Source: Candidatus Zixiibacteriota bacterium (GTDB lineage Bacteria; Desulfobacterota; Binatia; UBA9968). From it: DNA of 64,000 bases. Positions 1 through 7,626 of this stretch are shown piece after piece. Position 1 is the stretch's first letter, and each line of letters begins with the position of its first letter. The DNA lies in assembly GCA_035574315.1 (NCBI GenBank), contig DATLYW010000045.1:1-64000 (forward strand), written 5' to 3'. The notes beneath the pieces were generated by a model. It was given only the letters and a program-made list of their open reading frames with translations. It had not been told where the DNA came from and ran no database searches. The position numbers and the translations under genes are program-made.

Positions 1-177
1 GTCGCCCTGCAGCCCGGCATGGTCAAAGCCCTCGAGGATACCCTCAAACGCAAAATCAACCTCCCCCCGCAACCCCATATGGTCGGCGCCCTCGGCGCCG
101 CCCTGCTCGGCATCAACCGCCTAAAAAAAAGACGGGAAGAAGGCATGGAGGCAGCGAGCGTCGCCCGGACCGCCTAG
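1..177 (+). CDS. C-terminal end of a BadF/BadG/BcrA/BcrD-family ATPase (partial)
   Basis: The open frame enters from the left edge and ends at TAG 175-177, giving the last 58 residues of a protein. The stretch PHMVGALGAALLG and the preceding VALQPGMVKAL match the C-terminal signature of the acetate/sugar-kinase-fold ATPases of this family (benzoyl-CoA reductase ATP-binding subunits and 2-hydroxyacyl-CoA dehydratase activases). In that family the protein couples ATP hydrolysis to low-potential electron transfer through a [4Fe-4S] cluster. The Cys ligands and nucleotide site lie outside the window, so reductase subunit and activase cannot be told apart. A BadH-like dehydrogenase 57 nt downstream favours an aromatic-ring reductase subunit (BcrA/BcrD type). 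Confidence 0.75.
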   Translation, partial: VALQPGMVKALEDTLKRKINLPPQPHMVGALGAALLGINRLKKRREEGMEAASVARTA

Positions 178-234
178 CGGAAATTTTTCGACAGCGGATA
201 AAATCCGACGAAACCAACCCCAAAGGAGTCAAGC

Positions 235-999
235 ATGAGCCTGAGAAACAAGACAGCGATCGTAACCGGGGGCGCGAGCGGCATCGGCCGCGCAACCGTT
301 CTTGCACTGGCGCTCGACGGAGCGCGCGTGGCGGTCGCCGACATCGCGGCGGACAACGCCAACCGGGTGCGGGACGAAGCGACGGACTGCGGTTTTGCCC
401 CGGCGATCGCCTGCCCGGTCGACCTGACGAAGCGGGCCGAAGTGGAGCGCATGGTCGAAACCGTGCTGAAGGAGTTCGGCCAGATCGACATTCTGGTCAA
501 CTGCGCCGGATGGGACCGGCTCGAGCCTTTCGTGGAAAGCAACGAGGAAACCTGGGACAAGATCATCGCCATCAATTTCAAGTCGGTGCTTCACACCTGC
601 CGCGCGGTGCTGCCGCACATGATCGCCCGCGGCGCCGGCAAGGTCGTCAACATCGCCTCGGACGCCGGCCGGGTAGGCTCGTCCTGGGAGGCGGTCTATT
701 CCGGGACCAAGGGGGCCGTGATCGCCTTCTCGAAGACGCTGGCGCGCGAGGTGGCGCGCTACAAGATCAACGTGAACGTGGTCTGCCCCGGAATGACCGA
801 CACGCCGCTGCTGCAGGCGATCCGGGCCCAGTCGCCGCAAACCGAAAGAATCGTGGAAGCGGTGATCAAGGCGACGCCGTTCCGCCGCGCGGCCAAGCCG
901 GAAGAGATCGCCGACGCCGTCCGCTTCCTGGCCTCGTCGTCCGCCGACTTCATCACCGGACAGACCCTGAGCGTGAGCGGAGGGTTGACGATGGTGTGA
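235..999 (+). CDS. SDR dehydrogenase, BadH-like (2-hydroxycyclohexanecarboxyl-CoA dehydrogenase type)
   Basis: This is a 254-aa classical short-chain dehydrogenase. The NAD(P) loop TGGASGIG spans residues 11-18, followed by NCAG (89-92) and the catalytic set Ser142, Tyr155, Lys159. The segments NIASDAGRVGSS, NVVCPGMTDTPLL and FITGQTLSVSGGLTM are very close to what I recall of Rhodopseudomonas palustris BadH. BadH oxidises 2-hydroxycyclohexane-1-carboxyl-CoA to the 2-keto form after aromatic-ring reduction. The start is ATG 235 with an AAAGGAG ribosome site. It follows a benzoyl-CoA reductase-type ATPase, which fits that role. A generic 3-hydroxyacyl-CoA dehydrogenase remains possible. Confidence 0.8.
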   Translation: MSLRNKTAIVTGGASGIGRATVLALALDGARVAVADIAADNANRVRDEATDCGFAPAIACPVDLTKRAEVERMVETVLKEFGQIDILVNCAGWDRLEPFVESNEETWDKIIAINFKSVLHTCRAVLPHMIARGAGKVVNIASDAGRVGSSWEAVYSGTKGAVIAFSKTLAREVARYKINVNVVCPGMTDTPLLQAIRAQSPQTERIVEAVIKATPFRRAAKPEEIADAVRFLASSSADFITGQTLSVSGGLTMV

Positions 1000-1045
1000 G
1001 CGCCCTTCGCTCTCCCGCGAGGGTGCGACCGGAAAGGAGACGGAG

Positions 1046-1900
1046 ATGCGCGATGGCGTGAAAGCGATCGACTTCATGTACTACGTGGCGACGCCCGAGT
1101 TCATCGCCAGGTGGAACGAGGCCAAGAAGGGAGAGCTCATCTGCCGGATGGAGAGGGCCATCGGAGGGCTGCCCCAGTACGACAGCATCGACGCGATGGT
1201 CGCCAAGATGGACGAAGCCGGCGTCGACAAGGTCTTCATCACCCAGTGCAAGATGTGGTCGTACCGCAACAAGTGGATGTACATGGACACGAAGCTGGAG
1301 GAGGTCGCGCAGTACCTCGAGCGCTATCCCGACCGCTTCGTCGGGCTGGCCGGCTACAACCCGTTTCGCATCAAGGAATCGCTGGCGGAGATCGAGCGCG
1401 CGGTGAAGGAGCACGGCTTCAAGGGCGTCTACGTTCACATCTACGGCTTCGACATCCCCCTGCACGACGCCAAGATGTATCCGCTTTACGCCAAGTGCGC
1501 CGAGCTCGACGTTCCGGTCTCCATGCAGGTCGGCCACGTGCTCGAGGCGATGCCGAGCGAGCACGCGCGGCCGATCTACCTGGATCGCATCGCCAGCGAT
1601 TTTCCCGACCTGAAAATCGTCGGCGCCCACACCGGGTGGCCCTGGGTCGAGGAGCTGATCTCGGTTTGCTACAAGTGGGACAACGTCTACTTCGGCATCG
1701 ACGCCTGGATGCCGAAGTACCTCAAGCCCGAAATCATCCACTACATCAACAGCCGCATGGGGCAGGACCGCTCCCTGTGGGGGACCAACGGCCTGCCGTG
1801 GAAGGAAAGCCTCGAGCAGATCGAAGCTTTGGGATTGAGGGAGGAGGCGAAGAAAAAACTCCTCCGCGACAACGCCGTTCAGTTGTTCCGGCTGGCCTAG
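1046..1900 (+). CDS. Amidohydrolase_2-family protein with non-canonical metal site
   Basis: The 284-aa protein has the overall layout of the COG2159/Amidohydrolase_2 fold (ACMSD-like), with the segments KIVGAHTGWPWVEEL and WGTNGLPWKESL. The family normally opens with Asp-x-His-x-His. Here the equivalent near residue 9 reads AIDFMYY, so both histidines are missing. The late Asp of the usual GTD/GSD-x-P motif reads GTN. The His residues in VGHVLE and GAHTG remain. A conventional metal-dependent hydrolase or decarboxylase site is therefore unlikely. It may bind or turn over a substrate in another way, for instance in ring-cleavage or beta-oxidation chemistry suggested by its neighbours. AAAGGAGACGGAG supports ATG 1046. 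Confidence 0.7.
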   Translation: MRDGVKAIDFMYYVATPEFIARWNEAKKGELICRMERAIGGLPQYDSIDAMVAKMDEAGVDKVFITQCKMWSYRNKWMYMDTKLEEVAQYLERYPDRFVGLAGYNPFRIKESLAEIERAVKEHGFKGVYVHIYGFDIPLHDAKMYPLYAKCAELDVPVSMQVGHVLEAMPSEHARPIYLDRIASDFPDLKIVGAHTGWPWVEELISVCYKWDNVYFGIDAWMPKYLKPEIIHYINSRMGQDRSLWGTNGLPWKESLEQIEALGLREEAKKKLLRDNAVQLFRLA

Positions 1901-1942
1901 CCGGGGCACGGGAAGACGATCGCGGAGCCCGGGGAGAACGAG

Positions 1943-2737
1943 ATGAGTTATCGCAGCTTCGTTTTCGAGGTCGACGACGGCATCGCCACCGCGCGCCTGA
2001 ACGATCCGGAAAGGCTCAACGCGCTGACGTTCGAGACCTATGCCGAGCTCGAGAAGATGACGGCCGACCTGGCGCGCGACGACGCGGTCAAGGTGCTCGT
2101 CCTCACCGGCACCGGCAAGGGATTCTGCTCCGGCGGGAGCGTCCACGACATCATCGGCCCGCTGCTCAGGATGAAGGGCGAGGAGCTCTACCGGTTCACC
2201 CGCATGACCTGCAACGTCGTGGAGAACATGCGCAACCTCAAGAAGCCGATCGTCGCCGCGGTGAACGGCATCGCGGCCGGCGCGGGCGCGATGTTGATGC
2301 TCGCTTCCGACCTCCGCATCTTTTCGGAGAGCGCCAAGGCTTCGTTCCTTTTCGTCAAGGTGGGGCTCGCCGGAGCCGACATGGGAGCCCTGTATCTCCT
2401 GCCCCGGATCGTGGGCCTGGGCAGGGCGACGGAGCTGGTCTACCTGGGCGATACCATCGACGCGCAGGAGGCCTATCGCATCGGCTTGGCCAACCGGGTC
2501 GTTCCCGGGGAGCGCTTGATGGAAGAGGCCTATGCGCTGGCGCGGCGGCTCAAGGAAGGTCCGCTCTACGCGCTCGGCGTCACCAAGGAGCTGCTCAACT
2601 TCGAGGCCCACACGGATCTCAAAACCGCGCTGGAGATGGAAGCGATGGCCCAGGCGCGATGTATGGAGACCGCCGACTTTCAGGAAGGCTACCGGGCGTT
2701 CGTCGAAAAGCGCCCGCCGAAATTCAATCAGAAGTGA
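1943..2737 (+). CDS. Enoyl-CoA hydratase/isomerase (crotonase) family protein
   Basis: This 264-aa protein has crotonase-fold signatures: FCSGGSVHDI at the first oxyanion-hole strand, GIAAGAGAML at the second, and ADMGALYLLPRIVG in the catalytic helix. An acidic residue (Asp of AGAD) sits where hydratases carry the second catalytic Glu. The position of the first catalytic Glu is occupied by the FVKVGL segment, as in PaaG/isomerase-like members. It is therefore more likely an isomerase, hydrolase or specialised ring-directed hydratase than a plain crotonase. GGGGAGAACGAG precedes ATG 1943. It lies in a presumptive operon with BadH-like and acyl-CoA dehydrogenase genes. Confidence 0.85.
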   Translation: MSYRSFVFEVDDGIATARLNDPERLNALTFETYAELEKMTADLARDDAVKVLVLTGTGKGFCSGGSVHDIIGPLLRMKGEELYRFTRMTCNVVENMRNLKKPIVAAVNGIAAGAGAMLMLASDLRIFSESAKASFLFVKVGLAGADMGALYLLPRIVGLGRATELVYLGDTIDAQEAYRIGLANRVVPGERLMEEAYALARRLKEGPLYALGVTKELLNFEAHTDLKTALEMEAMAQARCMETADFQEGYRAFVEKRPPKFNQK

Positions 2738-2759
2738 ACGCCCCGGAGGTAAACCGCTT

Positions 2760-3209
2760 ATGGCAAAAGACGTCTACGTGAGGAACCTGGACAAGAGCGA
2801 CCTCGCGACCATCGTCGATATCGAGGAACGCGTGACCGGTGTCGCCCGCCGGGACTACTGGGAGAAAAGAATCGAGATCTCCGAGGCGATCCGCCCGCAC
2901 TGGGCCTCCCTGGTCGCCGAGCTGGACAACCGCGTCGTCGGCTTTCTCCTGGGGCGCGCCGGCGAGCTGGAGTTCGGGCTTCCGGGAACGGTCGCCTGGA
3001 TCGAGATCATCGGCGTCGACCCCGTCTACCGCCATCGCGGCGTCGCCCGGGCTCTGGTGGAGCGTTTCGCCGCGTCGGCCGAAGACCACGGCGTCAAGAC
3101 CATCTTCACCCTGATCGACAACCAGCAATCGGACATCAAGGAGTTCTTCAGCCGCCTCGGCTTCGTGCAGGGCAAGATGGTCCACTTCGTCAAGGAGATC
3201 ACGACCTGA
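2760..3209 (+). CDS. GNAT-family N-acetyltransferase
   Basis: The protein is 149 aa if ATG 2760 is used; CCGGAGG lies 11 nt upstream and the preceding stop is at 2737. It has the GNAT acetyl-CoA loop as YRHRGVARALVERF (family pattern Arg/Gln-x-x-Gly-x-Gly/Ala) and a C-terminal FFSRLGFVQGKMVHF strand pair. In R. palustris a GNAT protein (BadL) is associated with the benzoate-degradation locus, and GNAT enzymes acetylate acyl-CoA ligases. A regulatory role on a pathway ligase is a reasonable inference, but nothing in the sequence shows the substrate. Other possibilities are ribosomal-protein or small-molecule acetylation. Confidence 0.85.
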   Translation: MAKDVYVRNLDKSDLATIVDIEERVTGVARRDYWEKRIEISEAIRPHWASLVAELDNRVVGFLLGRAGELEFGLPGTVAWIEIIGVDPVYRHRGVARALVERFAASAEDHGVKTIFTLIDNQQSDIKEFFSRLGFVQGKMVHFVKEITT

Positions 3210-3220
3210 CGCGGGGCTCC

Positions 3221-4372
3221 ATGGATTTCGAGCTGCCGGAAGAGATCGCCGCCGTCAGGGATCTGGCGCGCGAGTTCGCCGACAAGGAGATCGCCCCGAC
3301 CGCCGCTCAGGACGATCGAAACCACGTCTTTCGCCGCGACCTGATCGCCAAAATGGGCGAGCTGGGGTTTTTCGGCTGCCTCATCCCCGAAGAATACGGG
3401 GGAAACGGCCTGGGATTCCTCGGCCACGCCGTCATCTCGGAGGAGATCGCGCGCGCCCACAGCGCCATCCGCGTCTATCTCAACATGCAGGCGGGACCGG
3501 CGGTGACCCTTCTCGAGTTCGGCACCGAGGAGCAAAAACGGGCTTACATTCCGGCGCTGGTCTCGGGGGGCTCCCTGGGCTGTTTTGCGATCACGGAGCC
3601 CGATGCCGGGTCCGACGTCGCGGGCATGAGGGCGACGGCGGCGCGCAACGGGCGCGGCTACGTGTTGAACGGGACCAAGACCTGGATCTCGAACGCCACC
3701 GTGGCCGACTCGGGCATCGTTTTCGCGTACACCGACCGGGCGCTCGGGCACCGCGGCATGTCCGCTTTCTACGTCGACCTCAATCGCCCGGGGGTCAGCC
3801 GGCGCGAGCTCGGCAAGATGGGTACCCACGCCTCGCCCACCGGCGAGCTGACCTTCGAGGATTTCGAGATCGCCGGGGAAAACCGCGTCGGCGCCGAAGG
3901 GGACGGTTTCCGGATCTGCATGCGCCACCTCAACCACACGCGCTTGAGCTGCGCGGCGGGCGCGCTGGGCCTGGCTCGGGCCGCCCGCGAGGCCGTGCTG
4001 GACTACTCGAACCAGAGAAAGCAGTTCGGCCGGCGCATCGGCGAGTTCCAGATGAACCAGGACCTGATCGCCCAGATGACGGTCCAGGAGGAATCCGCCC
4101 GCTTGCTCGTCTATCGGGCCGCCTGGCTCGCCGACCGCGGGCGGCCGAACAACCTCGAGGTCTCCGTCGCCAAGTACGCGGCGGCCGAGGCCGCGGCCTT
4201 CAACGCGGACGCGGCGGTAAGAATTCTCGGCGCCTACGGCTACTCCACGGAATTCCCGGTCGAGCGCTACCTGCGCGACGCCAAGGCGTATCAGATCGTG
4301 GAGGGGTCGGCGAACATCCACAAGCTCATCATCGCCCAGGATGCTCTCGGCTACAGGAGGGCGAACCGTTGA
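3221..4372 (+). CDS. Acyl-CoA dehydrogenase
   Basis: The 383-aa length is typical of this FAD-dependent family. Seen are the FAD/substrate segments CFAITEPDAGSDVAG and NGTKTWISN, the RKQFGRRIGEFQ helix, and the C-terminal catalytic Glu361 in IVEGSANIH. The enzyme would introduce a double bond next to a CoA thioester and pass electrons to electron-transfer flavoprotein. Next to a BadH-like dehydrogenase and a crotonase it could act on cyclohexanecarboxyl-CoA (BadJ-like), or on pimelyl/glutaryl-type intermediates. Substrate is not decidable from motifs. ATG 3221 lies 11 nt after the GNAT stop with only a weak ribosome site, so translation may be coupled. Confidence 0.9.
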   Translation: MDFELPEEIAAVRDLAREFADKEIAPTAAQDDRNHVFRRDLIAKMGELGFFGCLIPEEYGGNGLGFLGHAVISEEIARAHSAIRVYLNMQAGPAVTLLEFGTEEQKRAYIPALVSGGSLGCFAITEPDAGSDVAGMRATAARNGRGYVLNGTKTWISNATVADSGIVFAYTDRALGHRGMSAFYVDLNRPGVSRRELGKMGTHASPTGELTFEDFEIAGENRVGAEGDGFRICMRHLNHTRLSCAAGALGLARAAREAVLDYSNQRKQFGRRIGEFQMNQDLIAQMTVQEESARLLVYRAAWLADRGRPNNLEVSVAKYAAAEAAAFNADAAVRILGAYGYSTEFPVERYLRDAKAYQIVEGSANIHKLIIAQDALGYRRANR

Positions 4373-4398
4373 GGCGTCCGGGCTCTCTGAGGTGAAAC

Positions 4399-5190
4399 GT
4401 GTTGGCGGTCGCTTTACAGAAACGGCCCATCCGATCGAGGATCGTGTACGGCCCCGTGCGCTCCCGACGGCTCGGTTTCTCCCTCGGGGTCAACCTCATG
4501 CCGTCGCGGTACAAGCTCTGCTCGTTCAACTGTCTGTGCTGCCCCTACAGCTGGACCTGCCGGGCGACGGCTCCGCCGGGCGATCGGCTCAAGGACACGC
4601 CGCCGCCCGACAAGGTCCTCGGCGCGCTCGAGAACGCGCTGCAGCGGTTGTCGCACAACCGCAGGCGCGCCGACTCGATCGTCATTTGCGGCAACGGCGA
4701 GCCGACGCTTCACCCGCATTTGCGCGAGATCGTGGAGGCGGTCAAGGAACTCCGCGATCGTTACCTCCCCCGCGCCGCCACCGCCATCTTCTCCAACTCC
4801 TCCACCGTCGCCGATCCCCGCGTGCGCGACACCCTGGACCTGCTCGATCTCAACGTGATGAAGTTCGATGCCGGCAGCGAGGAGCTGATCCGGGAGCTCA
4901 ATCAACCCGCGGGGCCGATTTACGTGGGAGAGCTGGTCGCCGGCCTGAGGGAGCTGAAAAGAGTGCACCTCGCCTCTCTTTTCGTTCAAGGCCGGGTGAC
5001 CAACGCCGACCCCGATTCGGTGGAGCTGTGGTCCGAGCGGATCGAGGAAATCCGTCCCGCGCTGGTGCAAATCTACACGCTGGATCGCCCGCCCGTCGAT
5101 CCCAGGATCGAGAAGGTCAGCCTGCCGACGCTGCAGTGGATCGCCGAGGAGGTTCACTGGCGCACGCGAATCCCGGTCGAGATATGCTAG
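4399..5190 (+). CDS. Radical SAM protein
   Basis: The 263-aa protein carries a CxxxCxxC cluster motif (Cys41, Cys45, Cys48, in LCSFNCLCCPY) and the following strand segment VICGNGEPTLHP, the GE-type SAM-binding motif. The opening GPVRSRRLGFSLGVNL resembles the COG0731-like group of Fe-S oxidoreductases. The start is read as GTG 4399; TTG 4402 is an alternative. There is no recognisable C-terminal auxiliary cluster domain. It lies between the acyl-CoA dehydrogenase and the flavoprotein of the respiratory operon (13 nt before its GTG). It could mature a cofactor or protein of that operon, but the target is unknown. Confidence 0.85.
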   Translation: MLAVALQKRPIRSRIVYGPVRSRRLGFSLGVNLMPSRYKLCSFNCLCCPYSWTCRATAPPGDRLKDTPPPDKVLGALENALQRLSHNRRRADSIVICGNGEPTLHPHLREIVEAVKELRDRYLPRAATAIFSNSSTVADPRVRDTLDLLDLNVMKFDAGSEELIRELNQPAGPIYVGELVAGLRELKRVHLASLFVQGRVTNADPDSVELWSERIEEIRPALVQIYTLDRPPVDPRIEKVSLPTLQWIAEEVHWRTRIPVEIC

Positions 5191-5203
5191 CGGAAACGTT
5201 GCC

Positions 5204-7132
5204 GTGGAACAGGTGCTACAGAACGGCTATCGGGTTGAGCTTCCCTCCGCCGCTCACCACAGGCAGCTGATTTCATGTCAGGTCGCCTGTCCGGTGCACA
5301 CCGACGCGCGCGGCTACGTGCGGGCGATCGCCGACGGGGACTTCGAACGGGCTTATCTGATCGCCCGGGGACCCAACCCTCTCGCTTCCATCTGCGGCAG
5401 AATCTGCGGCGCCCCCTGCGAGCTCTCGTGCCGGCGGGGCAAAATTCCCCGCACCGACGACGACGGGTCGTTCGTGGCGCTGGACCGGCCGATTGCCATC
5501 CGGGCGCTCAAGAGATTCGTCTGCGAGTCCCACGGCGCGGAGGCTCGCGGCGCCGATGAGATCCTGCAGGCGCTGCGCTCGTACGAGCCCGGCGTCGCCG
5601 CCGACTCCGAAGAGATGGCTTCTCTGCTCCGGGCGGCCGCGCGCGGAGCGTTCGTTCCGGCAAACGGGGAGCGGGTCGCCATCGTCGGGTCGGGGCCGGC
5701 GGGACTGAGCGCCGCGCACGATCTCGCCCTGCTCGGTTTCCAGCCGGTGATTTTCGAGGCGGAGCCCGTACCGGCGGGCATGCTCGCTCTGGGGGTGCCC
5801 GAGTACCGCCTACCCCGCGAGCTCATCCGCCGCGAGATCGCCGTCATCCAGGCGCTCGGCGTGGAGATCCGCTGCAACGCCAGGGTCGGCCGGGACATCT
5901 CGCTGCGCGCCCTGCGCGCGGATTTCGCCGCCGTGATCATCGCCGTGGGCGCAAAGCGTTCGCGAAGCCTGGGCCTTGCGGGCGAGCAGGGCCCGGGGGT
6001 TTACGGCGGCGTCGATTTCCTTCGCGCGGTCGCGCTCGGCGAGCGCTTGCCGCTCGGCTCGGACGTCGCAGTGATCGGCGGCGGCAACGTCGCCTACGAC
6101 GTCGCGCGCACCGTGGTACGCCAGGCCGCTTACGACGCGGCGCGCACCGCCGCGCGCCTGGCCGGAACCCGGCGCGTTCGTCTGGTCTCGCTGGAAACGC
6201 TCGAGGAGATGCCGGCGGACACCGTGGAAATCCGGGAGGGAGCCGAGGAGGGAATCGAGCGCCTCTCCGGCTGGGGGCCGGTGGAAATTCAGCGGGATTC
6301 CCTCGGACGCGTCCGCGGTCTCGAGATCAAGCGTTGCCTGCGCGTCTACGACGATCAACGACGCTTCGCGCCGCAGTTCGCGGAGCACGACCGCCGGACT
6401 CTGGAGTGCGACACGGTTTTGATTGCCGCCGGTCAGGCGCCGGACCTTTCGTTCCTCGACGACGGCGGCGCCGATGTCGAGCAGATCCGTCCCGGCTGGC
6501 CGAAGGTGGATCCGGCCACGCTGATGACTTCGGCCGCAGGGGTCTTCGTCGCGGGGGATCTCGCCCACGGCACCCGGTTGCTGATCGACGCCGTCGCTTC
6601 CGGCAAGCGGGCGGCCCGCTCGGTCTACCAGTATCTGACCGGACGGGCGCTCCACCCCGAAACCCTGACGAGCTTCATCCGGCTCGACCGCTATCGGCGC
6701 GAGCGCGGCTACGAGCGAATCCGCCGCGTCGAGCTGCCCGCGCTGGCTATCGAGGAGCGCGTCCGGGATCCCAGGGCGCTGGTGGAAAAACGCCTGGAGG
6801 AACGGGACGCCGTGCGCGAGGCCTCCCGCTGCCTGGATTGCGGCGTGACGCCGGTCTTCGATTCCGCTCGCTGCATTCTGTGCGGCGGCTGCGCCGACGT
6901 CTGTCCGACGCTTTGCCTGACGCTGGTCCCGGTCTCGTCCCTCCATTCTACCCCGGAGCTGACCGACCTCATTCGATCACGGCTCGGGGACGGCGCCGAC
7001 CGGGACGACGCCTCCGCCATCCTGAAGGACGAGGATCGCTGCATCCGCTGCGCGCTTTGCGTCGAGCGCTGCCCTGCCGATGCCATTGCGATGGAGCGCG
7101 TCATTTTCCGAACCGAGTGGAGAACGGCATGA
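5204..7132 (+). CDS. GltD-like FAD/NAD(P) oxidoreductase fused to ferredoxin domains
   Basis: The 642-aa protein is built like the glutamate synthase small subunit and its NfnB/FNR-II relatives. An N-terminal Cys-rich domain (CQVACPVHTD to CRRG, about residues 26-85) is followed by a GSGPAG FAD motif near 160 and a GGGNVAYDVAR NAD(P) motif near 290. The C-terminus adds CLDCG and two ferredoxin motifs (CILCGGCADVCP, CIRCALCVERCP). It would transfer electrons between NAD(P)H, FAD and Fe-S carriers. Its stop overlaps the Rieske start by 4 nt (ATGA), so it belongs to the Rieske/cytochrome b operon. This suggests an NAD(P)-linked input or output module for that complex. The start is GTG 5204 with a weak ribosome site. 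Confidence 0.85.
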   Translation: MEQVLQNGYRVELPSAAHHRQLISCQVACPVHTDARGYVRAIADGDFERAYLIARGPNPLASICGRICGAPCELSCRRGKIPRTDDDGSFVALDRPIAIRALKRFVCESHGAEARGADEILQALRSYEPGVAADSEEMASLLRAAARGAFVPANGERVAIVGSGPAGLSAAHDLALLGFQPVIFEAEPVPAGMLALGVPEYRLPRELIRREIAVIQALGVEIRCNARVGRDISLRALRADFAAVIIAVGAKRSRSLGLAGEQGPGVYGGVDFLRAVALGERLPLGSDVAVIGGGNVAYDVARTVVRQAAYDAARTAARLAGTRRVRLVSLETLEEMPADTVEIREGAEEGIERLSGWGPVEIQRDSLGRVRGLEIKRCLRVYDDQRRFAPQFAEHDRRTLECDTVLIAAGQAPDLSFLDDGGADVEQIRPGWPKVDPATLMTSAAGVFVAGDLAHGTRLLIDAVASGKRAARSVYQYLTGRALHPETLTSFIRLDRYRRERGYERIRRVELPALAIEERVRDPRALVEKRLEERDAVREASRCLDCGVTPVFDSARCILCGGCADVCPTLCLTLVPVSSLHSTPELTDLIRSRLGDGADRDDASAILKDEDRCIRCALCVERCPADAIAMERVIFRTEWRTA

Positions 7133-7626
7133 AAAACGATCCCGATACCGGGGAAACCGGACGGTCGCGGCTCGAGCCCGAGCCCATGGCGCGCAGAGAT
7201 TTTCTCGGTCTGACGGCCTGGTGGTCCGCAGCGGCCGCCCTGCTCTTCGGGTTTCTCGGCGCGATCCGCCTGCCGAAGGCCGCCGTCCTTCCTTCCCCAT
7301 CGAAGAGGTTCCCCGTCGCGCTGCCCGCGTCGCTCGCCCCCGGTCAGCCCTACGTCCCGGCGGGTCGTTCCGTCGCGATCTACAAGGAGGGCAACGGCGT
7401 ATACGCGGTTTCCAGGATTTGCACGCACCTGGGCTGCATCGTGAACGCCACCGAGTCCGGCTTCGATTGCCCGTGTCACGGCTCGAAGTTCGCGAAAGAC
7501 GGAACCGTATTGAAAGGGCCCGCGCCGAAGCCGCTGCCCTGGCTGGAGATCAAATCCGTGGGCCCGAACCAGTTCCTGGTGGACGAGGGCAAGACCGTGC
7601 CGCCCGGCACCACCGTGACCGTATGA
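7129..7626 (+). CDS. Rieske [2Fe-2S] subunit of a cytochrome bc-type complex
   Basis: This 165-aa protein has an N-terminal membrane anchor with a twin-arginine-like motif (ARRDFLGL, residues 21-28). The cluster motifs are CTHLGC (Cys98, His100, Cys103) and CPCHGS (Cys114, Cys116, His117). It would accept electrons from quinol at the Qo site and pass them to a c-type cytochrome. ATG 7129 overlaps the flavoprotein stop, and its own stop overlaps the cytochrome b ATG (ATGA at both ends). This is tight translational coupling of flavoprotein, Rieske and cytochrome b. A paralogue lies at 34909-35358. Confidence 0.95.
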   Translation: MKNDPDTGETGRSRLEPEPMARRDFLGLTAWWSAAAALLFGFLGAIRLPKAAVLPSPSKRFPVALPASLAPGQPYVPAGRSVAIYKEGNGVYAVSRICTHLGCIVNATESGFDCPCHGSKFAKDGTVLKGPAPKPLPWLEIKSVGPNQFLVDEGKTVPPGTTVTV

